Program-made: the position numbers and the translations under genes
The notes under the pieces: generated by a model
The model's input: only the letters and a program-made list of their open reading frames with translations
What the model was told of the DNA's origin: nothing
Databases searched by the model: none
From: Valencia hispanica
Taxonomy: Eukaryota > Chordata > Actinopteri > Cyprinodontiformes > Valenciidae
Assembly (NCBI GenBank): GCA_963556495.2
Contig: OY747716.1
Coordinates: forward strand, 17,558,540-17,622,539
Direction of reading: 5' to 3'
Length of the DNA: 64,000 nt
Part shown: piece by piece, positions 31,902-45,076 of the stretch
How positions within the stretch are numbered: position 1 is the stretch's first letter
Layout of the letters: the number at the start of each line of letters is the position of its first letter

Positions 31902-32456
31902 TTAAAGGAGTCATGACCTGTAATTTTCACTTTTCCACGAGAAAAAATTTATTTTATGATTGCCTAATGATTATACACTGGCCGGGAAGCCGATATTTAA
32001 AAGTGAAGCTTTTGTTATCCCCTGGGTTCATCAACCAGCCCACGTGCATGCGCACTCAAATACGTGATTTTAATTTCTGGCCGACTTGACGTCAAGTCGG
32101 CGCAGGATATAGCATATATAGACATCGCAGAGCTATGCTGCAGGAATGCTGCTATTGTATGCTAGCGGGAGTAATAGATATGGGTTAGATATGCTGAAGC
32201 GTTACCTGCGGTGTCAACCCCCCTCCTTCCTGCCACCAATCAACGCGCCCCTCATTTACATTATTACAATGACCGTCCACAACAGCCAGAATATTGCATC
32301 AGATCTCGCGAGACAATGATGCCTTCAGAAATAAGGCTCAGAGGAGCTCTGTGTTTATTTTTTGCACTTTTTTTCAACTTTTCTTTTTTAGAAGGGCCTG
32401 AAAGACTATAATAGAGCGTGGGTATGCAAGATAATACTAGGTTATGACTCCTTTAA
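31902..32456. mobile_element. 555-bp MITE flanked by TTAA in the hAT transposase relic
   Basis: TTAA followed by AGGAGTCATGACC at the left end is matched by GGTTATGACTCCT before TTAA at the right end. The insert splits the transposase frame. TTAA targets are used by piggyBac and Kolobok elements, but the ends do not begin CCC, so I leave the superfamily open. A 20-bp perfect palindrome lies at 32081-32100. Confidence 0.75.
32081..32100. repeat. Perfect 20-bp palindrome with CRE core
   Basis: CCGACTTGACGTCAAGTCGG equals its own reverse complement and is centred on TGACGTCA, the CREB/ATF consensus. Confidence 0.9.
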
Positions 32457-33330
<874 letters not shown>

Positions 33331-33414
33331 TAAGTGAGTAAAATATACTGAGATTGACATTTTGAACATGCAACTCTTCATATTGTAACAATGAAATCTT
33401 TCCTATATATTATG

Positions 33415-34102
33415 GTGCGTTCACAGCGCCCCAAACGTCAGTGTCAGTTGCGGCAAGATTACATGTAAAGTCAACGGGTGAGTCCGTCAGACGTCCGTCA
33501 GATTCTCTGCGGTGCATTGTGTGCATTTGCTCCATCAAATTTTCAAGCGTTACCAGCGTTTCAAGCAAGGGGCAAACTCCGCCGCTCAGAATTGAGGCCA
33601 ACCCGGAAGTAACAAAAATTGCAGTTCACCCCTCATCCGCTGGGGGCTGGCTCCAGAAAGGAGCAATTTCCCATTGACTCCCATGTTAAAAAGGCCAACT
33701 TGACAGCAGAAATAAACATGTTTACAGCCTGGTTCAAAAAACCATTTTAGGTTTAATAGGTCAGGTTGATAGTCATGACAACTCTGATGGGGTGAATTTT
33801 TTTCTAACTCATTCGTTTAGACATAATTTAATCTTGAAATTATGAATAATTAGGGGCGTGTCCTTTTGATTGACAGGTCTCGGATGAGCCGTCAGCATTA
33901 CCGCTGGTGGCTAACAGTGGCTAACAGTGGCTAGCAGCTTGCCGCCATAGACCGCTTACCCCCCCTGCTTGTTCCGGGGAAGGCCTTCAGCCTGGGACTA
34001 ACGTTAAGACTTTGCCCATTTCCTTTCTCTGAACTTGGACATCTGTTCTATCCGCAAACTTTGTTAGTGTTTAGATATAAATCGTGAACTTATTGGACAA
34101 AG
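33415..34102 (+). repeat. Interspersed repeat ahead of a THAP-like exon
   Basis: The text beginning 'ggtgcgttcacagcgcc' and the block 'ctgggggctggctccagaaa', 'cattgactcccatgtta', 'acatgtttacagcctgg' is familiar as a common fish repeat, often in the 5' region of DNA transposons. A direct triplication 'ggctaacagtggctaacagtggctagcag' occurs near 33908-33938. Confidence 0.45.
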
Positions 34103-34167
34103 ATGGCTTGCTGTGGTACTGATTGCATTAACAGACCGTCTAAGAAGTCTCTGCTCCATTTTTTTTG
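34103..34167 (+). CDS. Possible first exon of a THAP-domain protein (transposon-derived)
   Basis: ATG opens MACCGTDCINRPSKKS, with a C-x3-C pair at the very N-terminus, as in the THAP C2CH zinc finger. A strong donor gtaagt follows at 34168. Without the splice the frame ends at once, so it must be an exon or nothing. The rest of a THAP domain (AVPYF-like end) was not found downstream. It likely belongs to the repeat just upstream. Confidence 0.35.
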
Positions 34168-34480
34168 GTAAGTAAAATAATATTTCTGAACGTTATTTTG
34201 TAGATGAAGCTCATGCTATCTGAGGTCCTAACAAAGTAGCTAGTTAATCACGCTGGGAAACTACAAACTGAACAGGTTAAGATGTTGTGCATTTAAGATG
34301 AGGCTGCTTGGTCGAACATGGGTTGAAATGATCACATTTCTTATTTACTTTACATGTCGATTTATTCAAACTTCACATAGTTTTAGTAAAAGCTACGGAC
34401 AGATGGGGCTTCATTTGACAAAATTATTGAATTGTGCTCATTTCACCGTCAAAATAACGTATTGATCGCATATATGTTTA

Positions 34481-34481
34481 A

Positions 34482-34569
<88 letters not shown>

Positions 34570-34600
34570 TTATATGTATATGTGCATATACATATGCAAG
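34481..34600. repeat. (TA)n microsatellite
   Basis: Nearly pure TA repeats with a few TG and TTT interruptions. Open frames through it (IYIYIY…) are artefacts of composition. Confidence 0.95.
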
Positions 34601-34661
34601 TAGGACTAAATTCTTAAATACATTAGGTAACTATGTGGTGAATTTATTATTTTGTTTTTGC

Positions 34662-34722
34662 AAGGCAAGGCAAGGCAATTTTATTTGTATAAGCACACTT
34701 TCAACAACAAGGTAATTCAAAT
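34662..34722 (+). repeat. LINE-type tail
   Basis: 'gcaaggcaaggcaaggcaattttatttgtat' and 'ttcaacaacaaggtaattcaaa' match the common fish LINE tail (GGCAAGGCAA…TTTATTTGTATAGCAC). Confidence 0.65.
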
Positions 34723-36082
34723 ATAAGAACCTAATTGCGAACCTAAATGATTGGGATATGGGTATCTGGGGGTTGAAGCTGCCTCAGCAGCGACAGCAGC
34801 AGGATACACAGGTTCTGATGTTATGTCTTATGCATGACCTTTAACCTACTATGTTTCTTTTCTCGACACTGGAGAAGCAGTTGAAGTTATTGTTTCCCTG
34901 TTTCTTGAATTTTTAAGGAATGTGCAAGACGATGCCTTACAAAAGGGGGGAATTGGATTTGATAGTAATTGGAATAGATTTTTCAGGGATTATGAAGAGA
35001 ATTGTAACTTGCAGGTTTAATTGAGTTTCTTGTGAATCATAACTCTGTCATAAATTAATGGGGTTTTTTCCTACCTGGACTTGACGTCTGACTTCATATT
35101 CCATTCAATTTCGGGTTCAGAGTTGTAGTACATATTGTGTGTGGGAACTTTACAAAGTTTTAATTTGATCTGAAAACCTTCTTTACTTCTTGCTGGGAGT
35201 AGTTGATTCTTGGGATTTTTTGCTCTCACAAGTTGGAATGGTTGTTCGTCTTTTTCTTGGCATGGATTTAGTACGGAGTGATTTGGAGACATTTACCTTA
35301 ATTGTAATCTAGCTTCAGTTGATGAGGTTCGGCTCATTAACCAGGTTGTGAGTTGTTTAGAATTGCTTTTGCACACAGTTGCATCAGGTTGATCTGAAAC
35401 CATACTTTGTGTTGGTTCTACTTGTCATAATCATCCTATTCATCTGTTGTGAATTGGCTCACCTGTGTTTGAACATCAATGCTCTAATACCTAATTAGCT
35501 CAGGTCCCACAGGTCGCATAGGGAGGTTCTCACTGGAGGACCTTCTGAGGGGTGACCACTCTCTCCTTTCTGAGGAAAGACTGATCGGTGGCTATGGGTC
35601 ACTGGATGCTGGCGGAGGCTGACTTCACGGCAACAGACAACAGGAAGGGAAGCGTACACATTTCAACACCTAGTGTTGATGTAATACCCTCTTAAGTGTA
35701 CTGCAAGATGCTACATAATTTCTTCTGTGTTCTGTGTTTTTATCCAGAGCATCCTGACCGATGACGAGACCTGTGGATGGCCGCCTCTGGGGCGAGGGGC
35801 TGTTGAGACGACATTTTGCCCACATGAAAATGGCGTAAGAAGACCCCGTGAGTTTTCGGTCTCAATGCACAGGAGTCTCAGCAAAGTCATCTTGAAGGAT
35901 CTAATATTTGTCACTGTGAGCTAATTCCATGGCCAAACGTGTCTCATGTCTGATTGTAATTTGTGTTTTGAACATTGTCTTTTTTTTGATCAACCTACCA
36001 ACCTTTTAGGGAGTTTGTGATAGCACTTTGGAATTTTCCCTTTATATTTATGATATTAATTAAGTTAATAAAAGCAGGGAAT
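34723..36082. other. No gene seen; may be internal sequence of an LTR element
   Basis: No long frame or domain is seen. The right end 'ttaataaaagcagggaat' looks like a polypurine tract immediately before a U3-type start at 36083, so this may be the 3' non-coding part of an LTR element. This is inference. Confidence 0.35.
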
Positions 36083-36143
36083 TGTGGTGGAAAATTGTTA
36101 TGTAATTAGGAATTAATTGTATATTCTCTGTTTGGTGAATGTA
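36083..36143 (+). repeat. LTR-type U3 start (inverted match to 41516-41576)
   Basis: TGTGGTGGAAAATTGTTATG and about 40 further bases match the reverse complement of 41516-41576 with about three differences. After 36145 the two diverge, so only the first ~60 bp is shared. Confidence 0.7.
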
Positions 36144-36144
36144 T

Positions 36145-37431
36145 CTAAGGCAGAGATACATTTCATACATAATATTGGAATTTGGGCAATTTGTGGTGCG
36201 CAAATGCATGTCTGTCAATGTTTTATCAGATGCGGACGTTAGAGACTCAATTGACAATAGAGGCGCATGGCCTGGGCCCCGGCCACCAAAACTCGGTCGT
36301 TCTGTACTAATGCTAAAAGAAGGGCCACCTAGTAGGGGCTGCAATAATACAACAAGGCTGAGTTACGGCTAACGATCCTTTGATACAGTATTAAGGTACT
36401 TAGAGTGTGACTAAAAAGAAAACAGACATCGCGGGGAATTTCATGCCAGGGGCACTTTAATGAAGTAAACTAAATTTAAAAAATAGAAACCAAGTAATTT
36501 TAAAACTCCACTGTGTGTAGGTTAAAAGATTGCACTAAATGTATAATTTTCATTTATTCAGCTGAAACAGGTAGCCTAGTGTATCCCAAATGCGTCCTTA
36601 TTATTCAACATTTTTATTAAACATTACAATCATCATGGCCTTAAGTAAAAGTTCTCTTTTTTTTTTCTTTTTTTTTCTCTCGAGGTGTGGCTAAAGCTTT
36701 ATTCTTTATCATTTAATGTTCTAATCCTAAATTTGTTTTATGCTTTCTACCTCCGTTGTGTGAATCTAAATTTATGTACAGTCTATGATCTAAATGCTTC
36801 TACTATCTGTCACTTTGCTGCCGGAACAGCAGAAATTCCCCTTCTTGGGGAAAATAAAAGGATTATTCATGAAGTTAAGAATTTACCGTATTTTAATTTG
36901 GAAAGCTCATGTTTAAAACAGGAAGCGGTGTTCCACAAAAAACAAACAGTTTGACTAACCCGGACTCGTTAACATCCAGGAAGTAACTGAGAATTCAAGA
37001 CTAAACCTTTCATCAAAAACAAGTGTTTAAGTTCCTATTTTTAGATTTCCAGCCGCAGTCTAAGAGCGCTATTAATGCTTCATCAGTGTCGTGATCTATG
37101 ATTGTTTACAACCAGAGAATCGCAGCGCATCGGTCATAAGAAAGAAGTTTGTGGCTCAGTTAGCTGATTAGCATTCATTAGCAACAAGAGAATTACATTA
37201 AACCTGCAACGGACTTTATTTCAGATCATTTTTACCACATTCTAGTTAACAACTCGCTGGCTAAGATTAACCCTAGAGTGTTACAGGTTTAGGTCTAACC
37301 AGTTTTAATCAGTTACAATAGTTAAAATTTTATATTACCATTTACCTTTGTGCATTATTTCCCCCCGAGGCTTTTATTGATTAGCGCAAATCTAACAGCT
37401 GTAACTCACTGAGTACAGCTCCCCCATTTAA
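36145..37431. other. No gene seen
   Basis: AT-rich DNA. An 89-codon frame at 36685-36954 has no domain resemblance. A pyrimidine tract lies at 36650-36680. Confidence 0.4.
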
Positions 37432-38132
37432 TAGTGTGACCATATTCTGAGAATCCAAAAAGAGGACATCCTCCCCAGCATAGGCGTGAATTTCCATCTC
37501 TCACATGAATCCAAAAAGGATTGCTTTGCAAAACCAGCATAATAAATCAAATAGACCAAAGAATGCTTATTCATATTTGTAGAAAAATATCATTATTAAT
37601 GATTGTTGGAAATGTGTTCAAGCAAATATCTTTTTAAAAATGATGTAGGAATTTATTCTCCAGTAAATCACTGAGTCATGTTTAGTGTTTTACCTGCTGT
37701 CTGACAGAGAACTATTTCTGTGTCTTATAACATGCAGGCTGGATGGTGCAACTTGAAAACTTTCTTTTCTAATTGATGCATTAGATTAAAAAATTAATCA
37801 TTATTATATTATCACCATTAAAACCTATAGCAAGTTTTCAAGATAGTATAGTTTATTTTAAACATTAAATCTGACTCATATGCACCAATCTAGATCATAA
37901 TAATCAGACTCTGGCCTCCATCATTCATTATCCTTTAAAATGGGAATATTCTCCTTTTTATTTGATCTATTTTTACCCGAGATCACTTGATGTTAAGATT
38001 GCAGTTTTCTAGATCTGTTGCATTCAATTTTTCAGATACAGTGATGACAGTAGCATATTTATAATCCTGGACATAATTTTATGGCCAAAAAGGAGGACAT
38101 GTCTGGGCAAAAGAGGAGGTATGGTCACCCTA
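37432..38132. mobile_element. 701-bp MITE with CATTTAA target duplication
   Basis: The ends TAGTGTGACCATATTCTGAG and (inverted) TAGGGTGACCATACCTCCTC share the TAGxGTGACCATA core. CATTTAA lies at 37425-37431 and again at 38133-38139. Inside, 'aaaaagaggacat' near the left and 'aaaaaggaggacatgtctgg' near the right extend the similarity. No ORF is present. The duplication of 7 (perhaps 8) bp suggests hAT. Confidence 0.8.
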
Positions 38133-38139
38133 CATTTAA

Positions 38140-40960
38140 GGGCTTATCACCCATTGTTTTTACCAATGTTTAATTATGTTTAAACAAGAAAAAACAACAA
38201 CACAAACTGGTAGTGGTCATTGTCCTTAATATTTTCTTGTCCTGGTCCTAGATTGCGTTAGAAGAAATCTTGAAAGCATTTATAAACGGTATCTATTGCA
38301 ATACATTCTTCTAAAATATTCTCACTTTCCATATGCATTGCAGCAGAACAACAACTTCAAAAGTTTAGAATGCCATTTACAGAATATGTATTGTCAAATG
38401 CATTAAAAAGACATTCAAATCTTCTTTTATAAAAAATGCTACGCAGAAAAATTCTCACAACAGGCCTCAAATAATTTAAGCTGTGATAAAAGCCAAGAGA
38501 GCTACAACAAAACTAACTGAAATCTATAGTTCAGGATTTGATTTTTACCCCTAAAAACAAGTGATTATATATTATTTGCTTTCTTAATTTGAAAAGTGAT
38601 ACGTCACTGTTGACGAACAATTACGTTTTGTGTTGGATTTGCTTTTACTACAAGAAAGTAAAACAACTGGCTAAACAGTGTCCAACAGCAGTAATTCAGT
38701 ATGCTCATTCATTTGGAAACAAGCAATTAAATTCCAACATTTCATGTTCTTATTACGTTTTATTATTTATTACTATTTTAAAGAAAAAGAAAAGCGGTCC
38801 CCAGACTGTTTTTGCAGCTACAGGGGATCACACTTCTGAGCCTTCCTTGTAACGTCAATTCAGTAATTTTCCAAGCAAAATTTCTAATAAGGCCCACTAA
38901 CTGCTCTGATTCCCAAGATGAGATTAGTATTTACCTTTTTTAATTTATTTTAGACCTAAGTAGCCTAAGGACCAGTCATCTTTATTTTATTGTTACCCAG
39001 CAGAAACCTAAAGTTTAATTTTTTTTAGTTGTGTTCAAATTATTGCCTAAACAATGTTGTTTTACTGTTGCTGCTCAGAGCACGGTCTTGTTATTTTTTA
39101 GTCTAGCCATTTGTGATGTCAATAAAAGCGTGTTTACATTAGCGCCTTGCAAGATGATAAAAAAAATGTGTCCTTCAGAGCTGTGGCAAAGTTTAAATTG
39201 TGTTACTGTCAAAGGTCCTATTTACTTTAGTTAATGTTCACAGTTCTATGATTTATTACTTTCTTATAACATAAACCCCAAAATACAAGAAAGAAATCAA
39301 CCCCTATTGTCCCAGAAAGAAAGAAAATATCTGTCTTTACTGTCAGTCAGCTTAGTCAAAATTTCAGTCAGTCAGGGTATAATTCACAACCTACTCTAAA
39401 TGCCCCAATTAACTCTTTGCTATTTGTTCTAAAGTGGGAACTCTGTTTCTCAGTTAGTGCACACAAGCTGCGACAGCTAAGGAAACTTGTACTTAGTATA
39501 ATAACAGCTCCATCAAATAACTTTCAACCAAAATGTAATAAAATAAAATGTGGACTCTCCTGACAGAGAGCATTAGGAGAGAAGATTACTATCTTGCCCT
39601 AAAAAAATAGATGTGCAACACATTCTTTAATCTCTGATTAGACTAAACTCACCGGATGACGAATCATCACCTTTTCAGAGCAGTAGCAGTTTCGTTGTCT
39701 GCTTTACCCCGTCCGTCTAAAACAAACAAATTAAGTTTAGTTGCACATCAACTTTCCCTTACAAATTACAACACAATAACAAAACAAATTAGATCAACAT
39801 CGAAAATAGAAAGAATCAGGAATTAAGGCCTGCTTCCATCGAGACCCCTTTCGCTCTAAGGGTCCTCTGGCAGAAACAACGAAAAAACAAAAGAACAAAA
39901 CAAGATTTACTTTCCTAAGGGAGTGAGTATGTGTGTGTGTCATAAGCAGGCGTCACAAAGATAAAATACAGCTACATCAGTCAGCAAGCATTTCTTAATT
40001 GCATTTGAGCTGTGTGTATTTTGTCCTACCTGAATTTCGCTGGGTCATCTGCAGGCTGGCCGGCCCAGGGCCCCCCCCTCGATTCAGACAATCGCCACGT
40101 TCCAGGAAAACCACAGCCCCAAAATAACTAATCTCACCTGAGCAAGAGTTTTCCCCTCTGCCTACTGGTAAGCCTGCATTCAGGCCAGAGTCCGGCCTCC
40201 GCCTTTGTTATGGCTGCCAAACCCCTCATTCTTTGTGGCCCTCCCCAGGCACCGCTGGACCGAAGGCTGGGGTCCCAACCAGCCTGAAGAAAAACACAGG
40301 ACAACTCAGTGAAACTCATCGCAGTTGTATAATGGAATGTGTAACAACAGTACATGTGTGTGTGTGTGGTATTCTGCATTATACCAAGCCATCAAACAAA
40401 TGATCTTAATGCTCAAACACTCCAGTTCTGGAAGAAGCAAACAAGAGTAAATAAAAGAGAAATAAACAAAACCACATAAATAAACCACAAATAAATAACA
40501 TAACTTTTAGATTTTCTTTCAGATTATTTAAATTCCTCCACTAGGCCCATTCATTCTTTTATTTTTATTTTTCTGTCGACATATTGGACTATCTGGAGGT
40601 GAAGTGTTGCTAGATTACAGACCCGATTGTCTGCCTGGGTACCCAGTATTGATGAAGGACGTCTCCCCCATCTCACCTGCTTCCTTGTTTACTTAAGTGA
40701 AACAAAAGTTTAAAAAAAACCTCGTCGGAAAATAATCGATCAACTTAATTAATTGACCACTTGTCACGGAGCAAAAACCGTTACTGTCTTTAACATTGAT
40801 TAAATAATTAACTATACAATTATATATAAGTATATATATTATATTAATTATTCAATCAATCAACCAACCGCGTGTAAGTAAATAAACACGAAACCGCTAG
40901 CAAATATTTCACCTCCTGAGAGTACAAATAAAATTCTGTTATCAATATTTATTTAAAGGA
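38140..40960. other. No gene seen; possible LTR-element interior on the minus strand
   Basis: The region is AT-rich up to 40000, then more GC-rich (40030-40280). There is no long frame on either strand. If 41127-41576 is a minus-strand 5' LTR, this would be its non-coding interior. A CA/TG tract is at 40352-40369. Confidence 0.35.
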
Positions 40961-40967
40961 CTCAGTC

Positions 40968-41126
40968 TTACCAGGTTCTGTCTCAGGCGACGGCCGGGCC
41001 GACAGAGACGCTTCAAGGCCTCCATCTCCCAAACAGCTACTGGAGGTAAGAGGCTGGGAGAAAATTTCCCAGGACGCTAGCAACTCCCTTGACCCTGTCC
41101 TTGAGGCTGCGTTGTTGCGCCAAGTG
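40968..41126 (-). promoter_or_regulatory. Possible leader with splice donor behind an LTR
   Basis: Reading the minus strand from the LTR end, there is TTGGCGCAAC (primer-site-like TGGCGC, no full tRNA match). Next come a short frame starting MEALKRLCRPGRRLRQNL and a donor CTGG|gtaagac at 40971. This order fits a retroviral leader, but no gag follows. Confidence 0.3.
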
Positions 41127-41576
41127 TTATGGCAAAAAAAGTATCTCAGGGTTTCCATAATAAAGAAGACTTGAGTCCCAGAAGGTGTTTAAGTATTTAA
41201 TACAAACATATCTGGCCAGAACACAGAGGGGACAGAGTTCCTCGTGCATCACCCTATCCAACCTTTCTAACTAACCCCTTAAATAGTATTCAGCAATCAC
41301 TGTTTATCTCTGTAGATGTCTTCTCCAACCTTCATGCCCTGCCTCCGGAGTAACTGGTCCATGCGAGTCTTATAGCAAGGCATAAAACAGCACATCCGAA
41401 GGCCAGACTGTCATCATACTGCCCCGGTGTCTGTCTCTTTGGGGACCTGACACATATATCTTTATCATAACATTAAGCTGGAACAATAAGCTTGTCATTT
41501 TACCCTAGATGCATTCACTAAACAGAGAATATACACTTAATTCCTAATTACATAACAATTTTCCACCACAATATAT
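41127..41576 (-). repeat. 450-bp LTR, minus orientation
   Basis: On the minus strand it begins TGTGGTGGAAAATTG and ends GCCATAACA. A TATA-like ctatttaag and the later attaaatact provide plausible promoter and polyadenylation words. A diverged fragment of the same LTR (homologous to about 41187-41395) lies at 47957-48163. Confidence 0.65.
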
Positions 41577-41689
41577 TCCTGGAATCCCTCAGGTGGTGCC
41601 CCCAAACTTGGTAAATTTTACATAAAATTATTAATCTTATTAATAATTGCCCTAGGCAATTATTCATATTTATTCATAGCCAAATCCTA

Positions 41690-43890
41690 CCTATCTGTGG
41701 CACAACACGTCCAACAGTCTGTTCAGTTCATTTTGGAAAATGGATTCCCAACAAAAGTTTATCAACCTGATTACCTGAGAGACAGAGGTTTGTGAATGCT
41801 GGAGAAAAAGTAATACATTGTGTGCATAAAGACTGATTTTTTGTTCTATGTTATTGCATTTTATGCCTTTAATACTGTTAGTTTGTCTGAGTGCTGCTGC
41901 TAGTGGTTCAATAAAAATAGCAAACCGGGAGAGAGTGGACATCCTTGCCTGGTACCTCTGAAGATAAAACCTAGATGATGTTTGGTTACTAGTCCTGATA
42001 CATGCTGTTAGTAAACTGTATAATATTTTCAACCAGTTTATAAAATAATTTCCAAAGCCAGTTTTATAGGTTGCAAATTAGAATTTTCAGTTAACTCTAT
42101 CAAATGTTTTTTCTGCATCTAGAGATAATATATTAGTTTTAATGTTTTTACAGTAAGAAAAAACAATTAAATCTATTGATCTACATGAATTTGTGGATGA
42201 ATGTCTTCCTTTTATAAAACCAGTTTGATCAGGATGTATTATAAGAAGGGTTACTTTCTCTATCCTTCTTCCGAGAGCTTTACAGATTATTTTAAGATCA
42301 ACATTAATGAGGGATATGGGAAAATAGCTGGTAGGAAACACAGGGTCTTTACCTGATTTTAATAGAAGACTAATGTAGCCAGAATTCATATTTGGTGGAA
42401 GTCTGCCATTTTCCTTGGTTTCCTGCAACATTCTATGGAATGTTGGTGCCAGAATATTGCAGAATTCCTTATAGAACTCTGCTGGAAATCCATCTGGGCC
42501 TGGAGCCTTGCCAAGCTTTGAAGGGCTTCCTGGAGTTCAGCCACTGTTAGTGGTGAATCCAGGGCCATCGCTTGACTATGTGATAATTTTGGAAGTCTAA
42601 TTTTATCCAGAAATTGTTCAATTTCATGATCTGATGGGTTTATCTCCGGTGAGAATAAAGCCTTATAAAATTCTTTAAAGGTGTTGTTTATTCTTTTAGG
42701 ATCATATACTGTATTCCCGATCTGATTGTAAATGGCAGATATAGTTGTATTCTCTTTATTAATTTTAAAATGATTAGCCAAAAATCTACCTGATTTCTTA
42801 CCTTGTTCAAAGTTTTCTATCCTAAGTCTTTGAATTAAGAACTGGGTCTGTTTATTAATAATTTCATTTAATTCTAGCTTTGCTTTATAGATTTTACCTA
42901 GTCTCTCCTCATCCAAGGAAGCTTCTAATGATTTAATAGTTTCTTTTAATTCCTGAATACGTTTGTTTTCTATTTTCTTTTTATTTGATGAGAATGAGAT
43001 TATTTTACCTCTAAACACAGCTTTTCCTGCCCCCCAAAGAATGGATGGCAATGTATCAGGGAGGTCATTATACTCCAAATATTTTATAAATTCTTTATCC
43101 TTAAGTAATGATATATTAAAGCTCCAATTTTTGCTTTGAGGCGTTTTTTATTTTTTATTTACTAGAGTTAGAGAAACAGGAGCATGATCGCTAACAGCTA
43201 TGGGCTGTATCTCAGAATCTGAAATGTCAGTCAGCAGTGAGCTGCTGACTAACACATAATCCAGTCATGAATACAAATGGTGGACATTTGAGAAAAAAGT
43301 AAATTTTCTGTCATTGGGGTGAAGAGATCGCCATGCATCGAAAAGTCAATAATTGCTCATGTACTGCTTAACTATATCTACGGATTGCCAGCTGCGCTGA
43401 GTCACTGCTGTACTGAGCCTGTCTATTTCTTCATTTAAACCAAAGTTGAGGTCACCCCTAAGAAGAAGTGAGCAATCCAAGTGGTCAAGAAGCACTGAGA
43501 AGAAGGAATGAAAAAATGAGGGGTCATCAACATTTGGACCATATATACTGTCAATACATAACTTTTGGTTATGTATGGGTAGTTTTATTATAATAAATCT
43601 ATCTTCTGGATCTGTAACTGTATCTATTACTGTAAAATTAAAATTTTATTGATTAATATTGCTACCCACTTTTGTCTAGAGTTATACTATGCAGAAAACA
43701 CATTAGGAAACTCAAGTGCTTTAAGATCATCTGCAGCTGAAGTAGATTTATGAGTTTCTTGTAATAGGACGACATCTGCCTTCAATCTTTTAAGCTGGAT
43801 AAAAATCTTAACTCTTTTCTTTCTAGTGCCAGCTCCATGAACATTCCGTGTGACAAACCATAGTAGCCATAGTTGTGAGACTAAAGTTGG
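41690..43890 (-). pseudogene. L1-type ORF2 remnant (endonuclease and RT)
   Basis: Endonuclease motifs near 43700-43880: NVHGAGTRKKRV and LKADVVLLQETH; near 43450 GGDFN-type text in a broken frame. The linker (42386-43078) has WGAGKAVFRGKIISF and FYKALFSPE. RT (42087-42431) shows FPISLINVDLKIICKALGRR, IHPDQTGFIKGR and SLDAEKTFDRV (motif A). The stretch 41691-42032 adds RT remnants in another frame. Not functional. Confidence 0.85.
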
Positions 43891-44530
43891 AAAGTGCATG
43901 TCACCATAGAAATAGATAAACACAAGTGCATTATTAGTTTGTGCTTGGGGTTGTCTGATTGAAAATCCAGAAAAATAGAAGAAAGTTAGGAAGGTGTTAA
44001 GGGTGAGGGTGAGAGAGAAATATTTAGTTATGTTATGAAAAACTTCTGTGTGTGTGTGTTTGAGTGATAGAAGAAGAAAAAAGAGTGACAAAGAAATTTG
44101 GTGATAGACATGTGAAGATGTGAAAAGAAAAAAGAGCCAATATCCCAGTGCACAGCCCTGGCCCCGCCCACATCGAGTAATGAAAACAACTTTACAGAGC
44201 TGTGCTTACATTAGATTATAATTGCCTGATAAAACAACTCCTATCTAGCTGGTGTTATATGACCAATAAAGCCAAGTAGTAAGCTGGGGGTCCCTGAACA
44301 GCTGCCCATTAACATACAGTTTATCTACCGCTACTGTAGCTCTGGTGCCTTCGCTGAAATGTTTCTTCCTGACTGGGAACAAAAGGTGCCTTCTATCCAG
44401 GATCTCTTCTGGATATTGATCGTTAACGTTGTAATTCGTTCAACGCAACTCTCTGCCCCGGTCTCTGACCTGCTCCTTTTGCTTGTAGTGCTCGAATTTA
44501 GCAACAATTGGTCGCAGCCGGCCCATATAA
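41690..44530 (-). mobile_element. L1-type LINE (Swimmer/Tx1-like), decayed
   Basis: On the minus strand from 44530 to 41690 the order is: ORF1 C-terminal domain (LLFPVRKKHFSEGTRAT, VAVDKLYVNGQL at 44270-44530), endonuclease, linker and reverse transcriptase. The RT ends abruptly near 41690, so the 3' half of ORF2 is missing. Many frame breaks exist. The element abuts the left edge of the right duplication copy. Confidence 0.8.
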
Positions 44531-44557
44531 ATGCACTTAAAACATTGATCTGAATTT

Positions 44558-44715
44558 CCTACCTGGTAAATATAAATAAATAGCACACATGGGTGCTCTG
44601 ACAACCATGATCAGAATATCCTATCTTTTAAATATACGTGGGTAGCACATATAGGTGCTTTGAAAAACCGTGAACAGAATATCCTACCTCTTAAACATAC
44701 ATGGGTAGCACAGAT
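44558..44715. repeat. Minisatellite, ~62-bp unit, about 2.6 copies
   Basis: Units start at about 44558, 44620 and 44683 with 'cctacctg/cctatctt/cctacctc', each followed by 'ttaaatataxxtgggtagcac' and 'ggtgctxtga'. It lies just before the duplication breakpoint. Confidence 0.75.
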
Positions 44716-44747
44716 AGATAGGGGAAGTTCACTTCGTCCAGTACTCA

Positions 44748-44776
44748 TACACACACACGCACACACACACACACCA
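44748..44776. repeat. Short CA tract at the duplication edge
   Basis: 'acacacacacgcacacacacacacacac' immediately precedes 'catcagttcatcacatgacc', which follows the CA microsatellite in gene B. This marks the breakpoint. Confidence 0.85.
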
Positions 44777-44934
44777 TCAGTTCATCACATGACCCCACAC
44801 ATCCCACACAATGATGATGAACTCTAAAGATCATGAGCTTTATCTGGTGGAACATTGTGTTTTTGTGATGTTGTTCAAAGCTGCAGTCTATGTGGTGTTG
44901 GTTCTGATCCATGTTGTGTCCATGTTGTTACCAG

Positions 44935-45076
44935 GTAAAATCAAGGGTATGGTGGGGGAAGCCATGTTGGACCACATGACCGGATGGTGCTGGTTAATGC
45001 CATCTACTTTAAAGGCACCTGGAATAAAGGGTTCTCAAGATCTAGCACCTATGAGGCCCAATTTAGACTCAAGAAG
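44935..45076 (+). pseudogene. Serpin C exon 5 with frameshift and GC donor
   Basis: The exon is 142 nt against 143 nt in gene B. A base is missing in the segment encoding DHMT(R)MVLVNAIYF. The end reads aagaag|gcaata where gene B has aacaag|gtaata. Confidence 0.88.

Noticed and set aside
34432..34715. IYIYIY frames
   Set aside because: They are translations of the TA microsatellite.
41107..41124. Full tRNA-Lys primer site behind the LTR at 41127
   Set aside because: Only TGGCGC matches; the following bases do not fit the tRNA-Lys or any other tRNA 3' end I know.
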